Assembly: GCA_038380795.1 (NCBI GenBank)
Contig: CM076270.1
Location: forward strand, 20,166,001 to 20,230,000
Direction: 5' to 3'
DNA: 64,000 nucleotides
Source of the DNA: Pyrocephalus nanus
Lineage: Eukaryota > Chordata > Aves > Passeriformes > Tyrannidae
Shown: positions 36,486 to 49,145 of the stretch, piece by piece
Layout of the letters: each line of letters starts with the position of its first letter
Numbering within the stretch: position 1 is the first letter of the stretch
Made by a program: the position numbers and the translations under genes
The notes under the pieces: generated by a model
The model's database searches: none
The model's input: only the letters and a program-made list of their open reading frames with translations
Told to the model about the DNA's origin: nothing

Positions 36486-37822
36486 ATTTCATTTACATGT
36501 GAAGCCCATCCTTTCAATATTCTTAATATAAATGCCAGAATTGCTGAAACAGTGAAATATATCTTGACAACCCCAGTAAGTGTCTGGTCTTAATTATGTG
36601 TGCCATAAGGAGTCCTTCCAGCATACTTGAGCTGCAGGTTAGGTAACCTGTGTGAAGTTGGGTACAAAACCAAAAGCATTTGATTTTTCATTCTTAAAAA
36701 GGAACAAAAAGTCTGCAGCACAGCAATTGACTGATTTGCTTGTGCAGTTCATAGGGTATCTTGTAATAAATGTTGTAAATTAAATATATTGTAAATAAAT
36801 GTTTAAATTAGTAATACTCATGCGTTTTATTTTGAAATGTGAGGTTTCTAAGTAAATCTTGAATCTGATTCCTTCTGCTTCAAGAGGGGTTATGAGTAGG
36901 TATTATGTGATTTCATGATCTTTTATTTGCTCTTAATGAAAAAGAAAGGGATTAAACCAGTGGGATTTTAATATCTGCTTGATTTTCATGTCCTCATCAG
37001 GATTTTAATATCTGCCTGCTCTACCACAATGGAACCCAGTACCTTTCCTGTCTGTGGTAAATTCAAAGACTTAAGAACTAGAAGGCAAAAATATTTCGCT
37101 ATAACCATTTTTGTTCCTATAAGATGTAAAAAACCCCAGCATAACAGGTTAATTGACATCAAACCCTAAAGATAACTTTTCTTCACTGCTAAACATCAGT
37201 CCAGTCTTGTTAGACGACTTGAATGAGAAGAGTATTTTAAATCAAAGTTTATTTAACTACTGTTAACATAAAAATCAGCTGCCAGTTGAGTCAGTGAATT
37301 CCGGAGATGACTCCCTCAGCCTGAAGAGATCACCACGGTTGCTTTTCTAATTATTGCAGTCATGGTTTATAAACCAGAGGAGATTCTGGCTGAAAAAAAT
37401 TGAAACTTAAAATACTGGCAGTGTTTTCCAGTGAGGACAAGTAGAATTTGTCATGTGTCCACTAAACTAACTAGCCAAATAAACACACTTGATTTTGCTA
37501 TTCAGGCTGTCATTCATCATCTTAATGACAGGGGAGTTGAATTCTATAGATCCACATTTTTCTACAAGAATTTTAACTCAGGGAGCGTTTTTATTCAACT
37601 GACACTGTTTAATTGAGACTCATACCTAGCAGGTTTATCAAATGCAGCAAGAATTTAAACTGACAGCAGTTATTTCTTTTTTCTGCCTCTTTTATATATT
37701 TATAAATATCATTAAAGCTGTATGAAATTGAAGCTTTGCTTTATAAATTCAGTAAGAGTCACTGTTTTTCTGACTATTACAGTTAAAGCAGTAGATGAAA
37801 GCTTTCTAAATTTATTTGCCAG
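36486..37822. other. unassigned sequence with one local duplication
   Basis: It contains the 37-base period duplication at 36963-37018 and otherwise AT-rich sequence without supported exons. Confidence 0.35.
36963..37018 (+). repeat. direct repeat, 37-base period
   Basis: A 19-base block starting 'ggattttaatatctgc' occurs at 36963-36981 and again at 37000-37018 with one difference. This is a 1.5-copy tandem duplication. Confidence 0.8.
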
Positions 37823-37893
37823 AAAAAGCAGAGAAAGTCCTGAGAACTCTCCGAAGGCAGTGTGCTCCAAATCTGTGTCAATATAAGTTGGTG
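37823..37893 (+). other. candidate short internal exon
   Basis: The acceptor is CTAAATTTATTTGCCAG ending at 37822 and the donor is GTTGGTG|GTAAGTAA after 37893. The 71 bases between are open in the frame that uses the first two bases to complete a codon (23 codons). The predicted peptide is basic and not recognised. Another frame stops early. It may be a decoy exon or part of a non-coding transcript. Confidence 0.18.
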
Positions 37894-40800
37894 GTAAGTA
37901 ACAATAAAAGCTGACCAGACATTTAAATTATTTTAGTTTTGTTGTTTTTTGTTTTGTTTGGTTGCTTTGTTTGTCTTTAAAAAAACCCAAACAACTTTGT
38001 TTATTAAATTGGCTGGATCCTTCCCCTCCTGTAGTCTCAGGATATTTGTGTTGCTTTTTTCCATTTCAATTCTTTTATCTCCTCCTCCTGAGAAGTCAGA
38101 AGGCTTTCTCAAGCAGCAGTGACAAACAGCAGCACAGTGCTGCCACTGTAAGACTTGTCACTGAAGGAATTAAAGTATAGGATAAGTGAAGGTCAGAGCC
38201 ATGATGAGAACCCAAATTACTTTACTCTTTCTACAAAGAATCTCTTGACATCCTCGAGTTTATAGTTTTGCTAACTACTTGCTAAGCATTAAAAAAGAAA
38301 AATGATTGGTATTGTCAGAACTTTCCTTTTTCCACCCCATTGCGCTCTCTTCCACTGTGGTTGAAAATGTCCTTTTTCCTTTCATTTGCCAAGCCTCGAC
38401 ACACACTGTTATCCCATTTTCTTCTTCTTCCAAAATCTATCCTAGCAATTAGAGAGAGGAAAATTCTTTTGTGGGTTTTTTTTATCCATAGCACATTGAA
38501 AAATCATTCCTGTTTTCTTCATAACAAATGTTGTTCTTTGGGCTGTAATTCTCTCTCTGCTTTTGTAGCCTAAAACGTAGACCTCTCTCAGACTTCACTT
38601 GCTTGTCACTTCCGAAGCTCTCCAAAATCCCAGGATGAGAATGCCATGAAAATCAATTCAGTCTTCACAGTGCTCATCATAACAACATCTTTTGAGCCCC
38701 TGTTTTTATGAAATCTGAAAATGTGTACTATTCCCAAGAAATTATAGGTGCTATGAGTAGTTGGGCTGTTCCTAAGACTTTCAGTCAAATAAATCCCAGA
38801 ATGAATTCACTTAACATTATGGTTCTTTTCATGAATGATGGATGAAACAATGAGTAAATTAATACTGACTTGCTACTGGAAATGAAAGTCAGATTAATCA
38901 TACAATGATGTATTTTTGTGGACTGTGAATGTTGGCAAGTCTGTGAAGTCCTTTAATATCATTTAAGGAGCGAAGGAGTTATGTGCATTGTTTTATATTT
39001 ATATGTTTAGCATATGTTAAGCAGCCATGTTAAATTTTAGGCTGCTCACATGCGTTTGCACTAAGCAAGAGCTTTTACTATTACAAGTAAATTTTTGAAC
39101 TTTCTCTAAGGAAAACTGTGTTAAATTGTTAACAGAGAAAATGGACCAATTTGTTAGTGCCAAACATTCTGGAGGGTTTTTCTCACTCTTCCTGGTATAA
39201 GACAAGCCTAAGAAAACAAGTCTAATGATCACAGAGTCATAAATACATATTCTAAGGCTACTTGAAAGCCAATTCTAATCAGTTATGAGAAGAATTCCTG
39301 GGAATAAGAAGCTTAAATATGACCAATTAAGAAACATAGACAAATAAATTTCTAAACTGAAAGGAGACCTATAAATAAAAGGAAAAGCTCAAATTTAACT
39401 GGAGATCGCGTCACAGAGGATTAATAAAAGCAAGCAGTAAGAAGTTTCAAGTAATTTTGCTGATGCAGGATGATATTTTTTACTGGTACACAAGTAAAGT
39501 TGTTGTATTTGTAAATCAGGGAGGGTTCTGCATGCCCTCACCAAGCAAGTATTTAAATAAGCCTGCTGGGATTGATTACTACCTGCCTTCCCTACTGTGT
39601 GGCATAGGAAGAACAGAATTCAAAAAAAAAAGAGAGAAAAAAACGTATGTAACATTAAAAACTGTATTTTGTGTAAAATCACATTATGTGTTCTACACAT
39701 TTCACACATTTATTTTATTTAAAGAAATTTTCTATGTAGTGTTGAGTCAAGTATGATGAGGCAGAATTTAAACAAGCAAAAAAACCCCACTCTTCTCCAC
39801 CCCACCCACTTAAGTTGTCTCTCAGTTTAGGACTAAACCCCTTGAAATGTGATCCATGAGCAGTATTTAATTCTCATCAATAGGACAATGCCAGAATTGT
39901 TTATGGGTGCTCCAGTGTTGTTTCATCTGGAGTCCTTTCCTGTGCTGTTTTTAAAAACAACTACTTTTTACAAATTTAGGTGCAGTGTCTACTTTAAGTC
40001 TCAGTGAGATTAAAGTGCATTTCAGTAAGTTCTCATTGACAGTACAGAGCTGTTAAAGCAGCCAGGATGCCAAATTGCAGGACTACCTTAGGAAATTTAG
40101 ATATGACAGAGAGCTAGAGGTTGCCAGAATTGTAGTTTGATAGCTCTTTTTCTTTTATCAAAAATAATGGCTCTGTTGTCGTAAGTGGTTTAAGTTTGCT
40201 TTAAAAACTGATTTCAGGGAGCAACACTGAGGAAGTGAGGTTTTACGAACAAATTTCCAGGAATGTCCTGAAAACGCAGTTTAGTTTCACATACTTTTAT
40301 TATACTAACCCAATAAAATTAGCAGAAGAGCTTTCTGACTTCAAGACTCACTTCGAGTCAGTACCGTGGTAAATACAGGGGATCTGCTGATAAAAGGAGA
40401 CAGGTGCTCTCCTCGAGTTGTCTCAGACAGATGCTGTTCTCCAGCCATGGGCTGGCTGTGCTCTAGGATTCCGTATCAGTTTTTCATTATAGTTGTTCCT
40501 TGGGGTGAGTAGGTCAGGAATTTCAATTCTTTGGTTTGGATCAGGTTCAGGTCAGTGAAAACTTTTAGTGACCTGACCCAGCCATGAACCAAAGATAGTC
40601 CCAGAAGTTTCCCTTGAGATGGAAACTGGACTCCTGATGATGTTTATCAGCTGGTGACACACTTTGGCTTTCTAGATAACACCCGACATGGCAGGGTGCT
40701 CAAGATCAGAAACCCTCGTTTGGATAAAAAAAAAAAAAAAAAGGACCTTTTACTAAATTTGATAAAGTTACTAGTCAGTCACATTGTCATTTGCTTTTAG

Positions 40801-42962
40801 TTCACTTTAATGGGTCTGGGGATCTGTAATTTTTACAATGTGTTCCAAGGCTTTTATCTCTGCTTGATCTATTTTTAAATGTTTTTTTATTTTCACAGCT
40901 AATTTGCAGATTCTCAGAGTATAAACTTACCATCCAGGACCACAATACCATATGGCTCTATGGTTTCATTGATTAGTTTCACATTATTACCTTTAATTTA
41001 TTAGGAAAAAAAGGAAAGTTCCTATGTGCCATAGGTCATATAATTGGGATCAAAACAGCAAGGATAAGAGCTGCTGCCGCCTCATGAGAAAAACAGAGCC
41101 AAAGATTATGTGTGCATATACTGGGGGCACTGCTGGGTGATCCAGCTTAGCCTGAACAAAACTGGCTTCCCCTCTTCTTGCTCTGTATTATTTTTTTTTT
41201 CTGCCTACCCTGATCCACACCTGGGCACTAAGGTTATATTTAAGAATTTCCTGAAATATTTCACATATTCTATGACAAAGATGAGTGAGGAGGTATTTAA
41301 ATATGGGTAAAATTATTCAAGGCTGTAGATATCATGAGATTTGCTACCTTTAAAGCATCTTACCAGAGAGATCTTTGTACCTGAACAGCTGAGTAATCTT
41401 CATCCTCATGATAAATTTTAATATTGCCCCAAAATTATTATGATAAGTGAAAATGCACTAAAGTGCTTTAAACCATTTTTTCCCAGTTAATCCTCAATCC
41501 TTATTTCTTAGTTTCCTATTAATAACAGCTAGGAAGTGCCTGGCAGCATCTGTTGGCGTGGAATTTTGTTTTGTGTCTGTGGTTGATTTGGTTTTTTTTT
41601 TAGGACAATGATTTTTTTGCAGCTGTGTAGTGCAGCCAGTTAAATTGGTTTGCTAACAGAATTTGCCCTGTTGTCCAGGGTGTGCTGACCTGCAGATCTG
41701 TGCACTCTGTAGAGTGCTGAGTGTCACTGGCAAATTTCACTGGAAAGGAAATTGTGTTTCACTTCCCAGGCTTGAGGATATGTCAGGAGATGAGCCTTCA
41801 TCCCCTCTACATGATTTCTTCTTTTTCTCCCCCACCCATCTGTGTAAGCTCAGTTTTCAGTGGAAGGCTGATGGCTTCTTATGTGGGGGATGCCTCCATG
41901 TCTTTTAATTCAAAACAGTGAAGAAGTAGAGGTTGTTTTATAATTCACACTTCATCTTCATTTGTGGCTTCAGAGAGTGGCAAATGCTGCCTTGCTCACC
42001 CCCACCCTGAACCCATCGCTGAGAATCCCTGCAGCGAGGCTGTGACAGCCCATGGGGGAGAGAAACCAAGGTAAAACATGACACCAAGGCTCCCCTGTGT
42101 TTAAAGAAATGAAGGGAAGCACAAGAGCATAAAGGGGGATGTTTTATTTCTTAACAAGATTATTTTTTTGCAAAGCTTGCGTTACCGCAAAGTCTCAAGA
42201 TTGATAGGCCTTATCACAGTTAACCTAGTTTGTAACCTCTTTGCTTTTAAATTCATCTAGATCAGACATTAATAATAAGACCTCTAAGATAAATAGAGAT
42301 GGATGTTTTATTAAGATAAATAAGATGGATGTTTCAGGGCAGAACAAGTTTCATTCTGGAATGCAGTGCAGTTTGAATTTGTTCGTTCAAATGGATGCTC
42401 TCTTCCGGCCATTGTCAGACTAGTTTAGTAAGCATTAAATTAAGGAATGAAGGCACTTGGGGTGATAAATAGGTTGAGCTGATGGCTCTGATGGGAGATG
42501 CATGAAACTCTACCTTCTTATAATGTTTATTATTTAATAGGCCAAAGACAATCCAGTAGAAGTGGCGTGTAGTGATACAGGAGAGGTGATCTGAGCACTG
42601 CCCCTTCCTGCCCAGCAGCACTCCTGTTTCTGCTGCTGCTTGTAATTAATAAACTGAACTCAGAATTATTGGATTGCTAACTTGATTTCAGGTCATCCAT
42701 TTTGTGAAGAACACTTCTGGGGAATGTGTAAGTCAAGAACTAGCTATATAAATATTTGTTGGGATTTTGTGGATTTCCTTTATGGTGTTTCTTGTTTCTG
42801 AGCAGCTGCAAGTATGAGACATATCTCTGTCCAGAGGCCAGTCTTTCTGGCTTTAGTACAAAGCCTCCTTCAACCCACAGGGCAAACACTCTGTGTGTGT
42901 GTGTACTCAGAGTCCTTTCTGTCTGCTTGGCCAGTACAGTTAATAGATTTTTAGGTTATGTG
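37894..42962. other. unassigned non-coding sequence
   Basis: T-runs and A-runs are scattered (for example about 40728-40742), and a short TG run lies at 42892-42904. About 41640-42060 is GC-richer, with overlapping frames in two phases and no splice support. No other feature could be supported. Confidence 0.35.
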
Positions 42963-43036
42963 TTTTTTTTTTTTTTTTTTTTTTTGGTTTTTTTGTTTGT
43001 TTGTTGTTGTTGTTGTTGTTTTTGTTTTTTTTTTCC
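42963..43036 (+). repeat. T23 run followed by GTTT/GTT repeats
   Basis: T23 (42963-42985) passes into GTTT and then five or more GTT units, then T-runs and C6. The open frames across it on both strands are poly-F/C and poly-N/K artefacts. Confidence 0.9.
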
Positions 43037-45090
43037 CCCCAAGGCCCTACAAGAATGTTGTGTTGCACACTGGTTGGTTTTATCCCCTTGTGACTTACAA
43101 TATACACTTTGGCTAAAATATGACTCTCAAAAAGGCATTCAGTCATAATGGAAGACATCCAATGGTGAAGGATCTCTTGGTAGTTTCTTCTTCTAATTTT
43201 CCATTGGAACAGTTAACAGTTTGTGTTAATTTTAATACTGAATTTGGCTGCTTCTGCTTCCAGTCCTTTGTTTCCCCGTTATGATTTTCTACCAGATTAA
43301 AGAATTCTTAAGGCCAGGATTTTCTCCACTCTGATTGTCACCTCTCATTCTTTTAGATGAAGTGAAAGAGTGGTGAGGCTCTTTGTGAAGCTCACTTTTA
43401 ATGTGAGGTGTTCTGGTTTTTTGCCAGCCTCTCATCTGTGGCTTTTTTGACATTTCTTTCCTTGCAATGTATGTTTAATTTATTATCATAGTTAATGCAC
43501 AGACCATCTTGATATATCTTTTACTTTTTAAAAATCTGCTAATCTGGATTACGTAATCAAATGAATAAATCATACACCCAAAGTGAAAACATTCCATATA
43601 TATAGAGTTACCAGAATTGTGTGGCTGGGAATTTCCCACCTAATATGTTTGAAGCTGGAGGCCGGTGTTCTTGGAAATGGTATAACCTTTTTATGTTCCT
43701 GAGCAAGAAGAGTGCCTTAAATTCTTCAGAATCTTCTTCAGCCATCACTCTGTGAGCCACATTTCAACTGGGATAAGTCAGTGTAGGTCTGAGGTTGGTC
43801 ACACTGTCTTCAGCCCTCAGCTGAAGACCTGAATGTGGGAGCTGAAGACCTAAGATACGTAGGAAATGAATATTTTTTGAGTTGCATTTTTAAAGGAAAT
43901 TGTGACAAACTTTTTGGTTGATTTATAAAATCTAATACTGACCGATTCTTGTTCCAAGAACAGGCTGACATTACATTTGTAAAATATCCGGCAACCAGTC
44001 TTGAACAGATCTACCGAGCGGATTTTTGCTCAGTGTATCTCTGAACTCCTGTAAGCTGTGATTCTGCAGCAGTGATGCCCTGGGGACAGGCTTGGTGTTT
44101 GTGTGATGGGGCCTCCAAGCCATCTGGAGCAAACCCTGCTGGTCACTGGGAAGTTATTCAAAGCTGGAAAAGCTGGACCACTTTTTTACCTCAACCTGTG
44201 TAGTTTATAGTCTTCCACTAAAAAAAAAAAACCAACAACCTTTTGTAGTCTTCCAGCGCTTGTCCTTCACTAGAATTTCACATACTATTTGCTGAGAAGC
44301 ATCTATATCTAAAGGGAAATATTCCATATACTCCTGTTATATCTGTTATCCGGGATTATTTCCATGTGTGCTGAATTCATTGGATGACGCAGTGGCTGTG
44401 GCACTTTCCATACATATGGCTGGCCAGAAAGTTTATTGTAATAGGAAATTACTAAGGGAGTTTTTGGTGTTACTTTTATTTTGTTGAAGTCAGACGAAGC
44501 GATTTTTGTGTGTTCTTCATGCATTTTCTTGTGTGGTTGGAAGATTTAAGCCGTTAGAAGTGTCCTTTCTTGAGCTAATTACACTGACCTGAAACCTCTG
44601 TGTACAGAGTGACTGAATTTGGCAGATGGTTTTCCCCTGAAGTGAGCTTAGACTGACTTGGACCTGCACAATTTAACAATCTCATGTTTAAGGTTTATAA
44701 GAGGTAAAATTGAAAATGACTGTGTTTTTGGTTATTCTCCATGATCAATAAATAACAGACTTCATGGACCACTGGGGTATGGTCTGGGCCGGGTGAGAGT
44801 TAAATGAAATGACTCTCTGTTTGTGCAGCTTGTTTGATTTAGCTTCATCAGCATCCTGAATGTTTAAATTGAATCTTTCTACACTAAATTCATTATCATT
44901 AGGTAATCCAACAAAACAGAAAATGTCAGTCAAGTTTGATATCCCTTCCCAGAGGAACTACAACAAAAGTCTCAGGGCAGTAGACTATATTACATCATAG
45001 CTTGTGCTGAAAGCCAATTGTTATGGGAGCAACAGTCCCAGTTTCAAATTGAAGCACAGGGATTTTTATTTCAAGGATGGGATGGGGTTT
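43037..45090. other. unassigned sequence with a hairpin and a direct repeat
   Basis: A 9-bp perfect stem with a 5-base loop (GTCTTCAGC at 43806-43814, GCTGAAGAC at 43820-43828) overlaps a 12-base direct repeat, AGCTGAAGACCT, at 43819-43830 and 43840-43851. No exon or mobile element was recognised in the rest. Confidence 0.4.
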
Positions 45091-45190
45091 TCTTGTTGTT
45101 CTTGTTGTTTTTTTTGGTTGGTTGATTGTTTTGGGGGTTTTTTTGGTAGTTCTTCTTGGTTGGTTGGTTGATTTTTTTTTTCTTTTTTTT
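45091..45190 (+). repeat. T/G-rich low-complexity tract
   Basis: GTT, GGTT and T-run mixtures such as 'ggttggttggttgatttttt'. The open frame across it is made by the repeat. Confidence 0.85.
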
Positions 45191-45230
45191 GTTCAATTTC
45201 CTGATCAATTCTCATTAGGAGGGCAGGGGG

Positions 45231-45291
45231 CAGGTGTGTGGTGTGAATTAAAGCTTAAGGTTTAATTCAGGTGTGTGGTTTGAGCTAAAGC
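45231..45291 (+). repeat. direct repeat, 37-base period
   Basis: 'caggtgtgtggtgtgaatta' at 45231 recurs at 45268 as 'caggtgtgtggtttgagcta', and both are followed by 'aagc'. This is a partial tandem duplication with a few substitutions. Confidence 0.7.
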
Positions 45292-47820
45292 CCTCTGGAG
45301 TCAAAGTAAAAAAAATCACCTCAGTTTGGGTTCATTTTGTTTTAGGCCCTGATAATTACACAACTGGGGCAGAAGAAAGTTAAGAATATTCTATTCTACT
45401 CTAATGTAAATGTTGTTGCTTGGCTGCCATAGTAGCAGTTCCTCTACCCAGCTATGGGGCCAGTCAGGAGGAACATTTGAACTGAGTATAATTTGAAATC
45501 TAAAACTTTCAAAGTTCAGGGAAAGGTCTGGATGTTCTTTCTGATTGATTTTTGTGGGATTGACCTCCCAAATTCTGCAGGCAACTCTGTCAGTCTGTAT
45601 TGCCTGCTGAGGGTACCTGTCTTTGTAAGTCCAGTGGGGGTTACACTGGGAATTTCTGGAGTCAAAACATAAATAAAAATCCCATAGCTAAGTAGAAGGA
45701 TTGAGTTCTCTGAAAACTGGGCACAGTGGGGGAACATGTGATAGTGTATATCATAAAATAATTCATAGATTTGTTGTTTTGTATACTACATATTACACAT
45801 CTAAAGAACCTTCAAAACCTCTGCCTTATCTTCTACGTAAGAAAACACAGGGAAAAATCTCGTTTTTAAAAGGCCTCATTTTGATGACCCACAGGTGCTG
45901 GAAAGAATTAATTCATATTTGAGCTGGATAGCATTTTCACCAGTAAAACACAGTTTTGCAGTTCTGTATTATAAATTTGGCAATTCAAACTGCTTGTAAA
46001 AATTAAATTATTTATTCTTTTTTAATGTGGAGCAGGTGACTCCTTAACTGCTCCCCCTGAATAAAAGTTTTCTAGCCTTTAGTAATACAATTTGGGATGA
46101 CCTATGACGTTTCTCAAAAGAGGACTTTTACTCTTTTTTTTTTTTCTTATTTATTTAAACAAACCATGTGTGGCCTATATAAAGATGTTAAAATATGTGC
46201 AGACTGTTTCTTCCATTATCTGTGATGTGGATGGCCAGCTGACTCATGGCTCTGCTCTCCTGTTGAGCCACTTAAAACAGGAATAGAAAGAGTGCATGAT
46301 AAATGCTTTAAAGTGCTATGCCAAAAATTAATATGGTTTCATGAACTTATTTCCTCTTCTTTGCATGCAAATCATAGCTGCCAACCTTCCCTGGAGGTGG
46401 ACATATATCAGTGGAGCACTCCCCTTTGACAGCTGAGGATTATTTTTCTGGAGAACTGGTGTCCCTCTCCATTTTCCTGTAGAGCCTCATCCTTGTAGCC
46501 TTCACCCAAGGCAGAATCTGAGAGAAGTGATGATGAGTCACAAATGTCATGGATTTGATCAACTTTTTACAATTTTAGTTTTTCCCTGCTGTATGTGAAA
46601 GAATAATAAAACACCACATGCATGTTTCCAGAATCTGGAATGCCAAATATCTAAGCTGTGTGGAAAAAAATATTACTGTTATGAAAGTATTTTAGAAATA
46701 CTGTTTTAGTTGTAACAATTTTTTGCTCTTTATAGAGACTATGAGTATATAGCAACACAATTGGAATTCCTGAAATTCAGTGAGAATTCACTTGTTCTTT
46801 GTATCTCCAGCAAAAACAACAAAATCACCACTCTGCTTGAGTCAGTTCAGCAACACTTTGTGACAGACAATGCCACCAATAGAGTCCTGTTTAATGTTAC
46901 AGTATTGAGCCTGAAGTCAATAGGGCAGTACTAGAGCAAGTCAACAATTGCATCCTGTTACTCTGCCAGAATCATTATAGTGGCAACTACAGTTCAAGGA
47001 CAGAAGATTTCACATACCCTTAGCTATTTCCATAGCTATGTGATGCCAGCATAAAATGCTGTAGACTTAATATTGGTCTTCTCTTCTTAGCCACATTCAT
47101 CACTTCTTTGCTAAATTAGGAAAAGACTGTTCAGTGATAACCTGGAGCTGCTGCTTAACTTCCCATTGCACAGAGTGTACAAACCTCCTACACACATACT
47201 GTGATATTTGTCTAAGCATGGATTATGATTCCTTTGGAAAAGTATTTGTATATACTAGCAAAAAAATTTTTTGGAATGCATTTCCCTGTTTGAATTATGT
47301 ATAAAATCAATTTTTTGCACATCAGTTACTAAAAGGTATTTAAGTATTGGTAATATTTAATTTATCGCTACATTTAAGGCTTAAGTGCCAATAAGAAAGT
47401 CTGCTTTTCTGAATGGAGAAAAGTAGGCTAGTCTTGTAATTAAGGCTAGAACAAGACCAGAATGCCTTTAACATCCAAAACTACGAGTGTGCTACATAAT
47501 CATGTTTATTGTCAGTCTTTTTGGCTCTTAAGATCTTAAGTGTTTGAAGAAATGGCTGTTCCGACTCCACCAGGTACAGCAGGGCCCATTGTAATTTTCC
47601 AGATGCCAGTGCTAGAGCTCTAAAGTCAAAGAAAAATATTGAAACTAACTAAAAAGCAGTGATTGGTGCAAAGAAAGTTTGTCAGGTGCTTGGCAGGACT
47701 TTGGATCTTTATTTTTTTATTTCCTCAAAACATCCTGTTCACAGTCTGAACTGAAAGCTTCAGAAAGCACAGCAATGAAACCCTCAATGACTTTTTGAGT
47801 GCAGAGTCTAGCTGGACGTC
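45292..47820. other. unassigned non-coding sequence
   Basis: AT-rich sequence with no supported exon, RNA gene or repeat. A T-run near 46134-46146 is the only low-complexity feature. Confidence 0.4.
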
Positions 47821-47843
47821 TGGAATATTTTACAAATATTCCA
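47821..47843. repeat. perfect inverted repeat, 10-bp arms, 3-base loop
   Basis: TGGAATATTT (47821-47830), TAC, then AAATATTCCA (47834-47843). It has the same geometry as the hairpin at 12857-12879. Confidence 0.85.
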
Positions 47844-47933
47844 ACATTAGTCCAAACAGCTTCTCTGGAGGTTATAAAATTAGGCTGACCATTTCACAAG
47901 GACATAGGTGAATTTTTATAGTGCTTTTTATAT

Positions 47934-47935
47934 AT

Positions 47936-47974
<39 letters not shown>
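47934..47974 (+). repeat. (ATTT)n microsatellite, about 10 units
   Basis: An almost perfect ATTT tetranucleotide array with one early TATA interruption. It is likely polymorphic in length. Confidence 0.95.
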
Positions 47975-47975
<1 letters not shown>

Positions 47976-48981
47976 ATTAGAAAAGCTTGACACTTTTTTT
48001 TACAGCCTGAATCATTGATGCAAATTTGCTTTTCTGACACATGAAAGTATTGAAATGGCTGACAGCAGTGTAAGAAAGCCACAGAGAGATGATGTGGTAG
48101 AAGAAGTAGCTTTCATGTCTGAGGCAGAGGGATGCATTTAGTTATCTAAATTCCTCCAGGTCCAACTCCAAGTCTAAGTGTCCTGCCCATCAACATGAAC
48201 TAACGGTGTGAAGGTTGTAAAGTGCTGCTTTTACATGAAGATCAAACATGCCCTTGTTCAGAGCAATCTAGACTTTTCTTCCTCTTTTTCATTTCCCTTT
48301 AGACGTAGGTTAAGCATTTTTGGTATTGTTTTTTTTTTTTTCCCCCCCTACAGATATTACCAGATCAGCATATGTATTTTTGCTTACTACAAAGAAAATG
48401 CATTTTTCATTCAAAGAAATGCTGTTTGGTTTATAATTTTGCAAGCTCACCAAGAAATATATGTGCTTTCATAAACGTACCGTAAATGTATCTAGAAAAT
48501 GTATGCAAAGTACTTATCCCTCATGCAGAAATTCTTCATGTACCTTCTAGTAAAACAAAGGCATTTTTCAATTTGCTGTGGCACATGATGTAGGAGTTCA
48601 TAATAATGCAAAATAAAAAAAAAAAAATTAGCTGATGTAGCGGAGAATGTGTTGGGTTATATACATTTAAGTAGAAACATTTAAAAGCAGTAAAGGATTT
48701 GAAGCTTGATCAAAAAATATTACACCCATGTAGAGCATTGCCATCTTTTTGCAGTGCTGTATGTATCTATTAATAATGTATGATTATGCAGAATTTATGT
48801 TCTGGGGCTTCCTCCTGGAATGGCTCCAGTAACTCCTGAAGTTACTGACTGGCTTCTGCTCCCAGTTCTGGGAGTGCAGTGTCGTGGAAAGCAGGTGTGA
48901 AGCTCCACTGGCTGCAGATTTGCTGTGTGTTCCTGTCACTTCCTCTTGGGATTCCCCAGGTCTTTTCCCTGTGTCCTTCAG
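47975..48981. other. unassigned non-coding sequence
   Basis: T11 plus C7 at about 48330-48348 and A13 at about 48614-48627 are the only low-complexity features. The open frame at 48208-48474 has no signals supporting it. Confidence 0.35.
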
Positions 48982-49039
48982 TGGCAATGTTGTGGTATAA
49001 AGGGCTGTCCAGAAGCAATAGATATTTCAATTATTTGCA
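48982..49039 (+). other. candidate short internal exon
   Basis: A very strong acceptor (TCTTTTCCCTGTGTCCTTCAG, ending 48981) is followed 58 bases later by a good donor, GCA|GTAAGTT. Phase 0 is open for 19 codons plus one base and is cysteine-containing. The peptide is not recognised. Its phase would join to the end of the candidate at 37823-37893, which may be coincidence. Confidence 0.18.
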
Positions 49040-49099
49040 GTAAGTTAAACTTAATTTTTAAAAACTATTCACCATAAATGTTTTAAATTGAATTTGTTA

Positions 49100-49145
49100 T
49101 TTTTTTTGTTTGTTTGTTTGTTTTTGTGTTTTTTTTTTTTTTTTA
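49100..49145 (+). repeat. T-rich tract with GTTT units
   Basis: T-runs around four GTTT units. Low complexity only. Confidence 0.9.

Noticed and set aside
42756..43148. 130-codon frame with poly-Phe and poly-Cys
   Set aside because: It is produced by the T-run and GTT repeats at 42963-43036.
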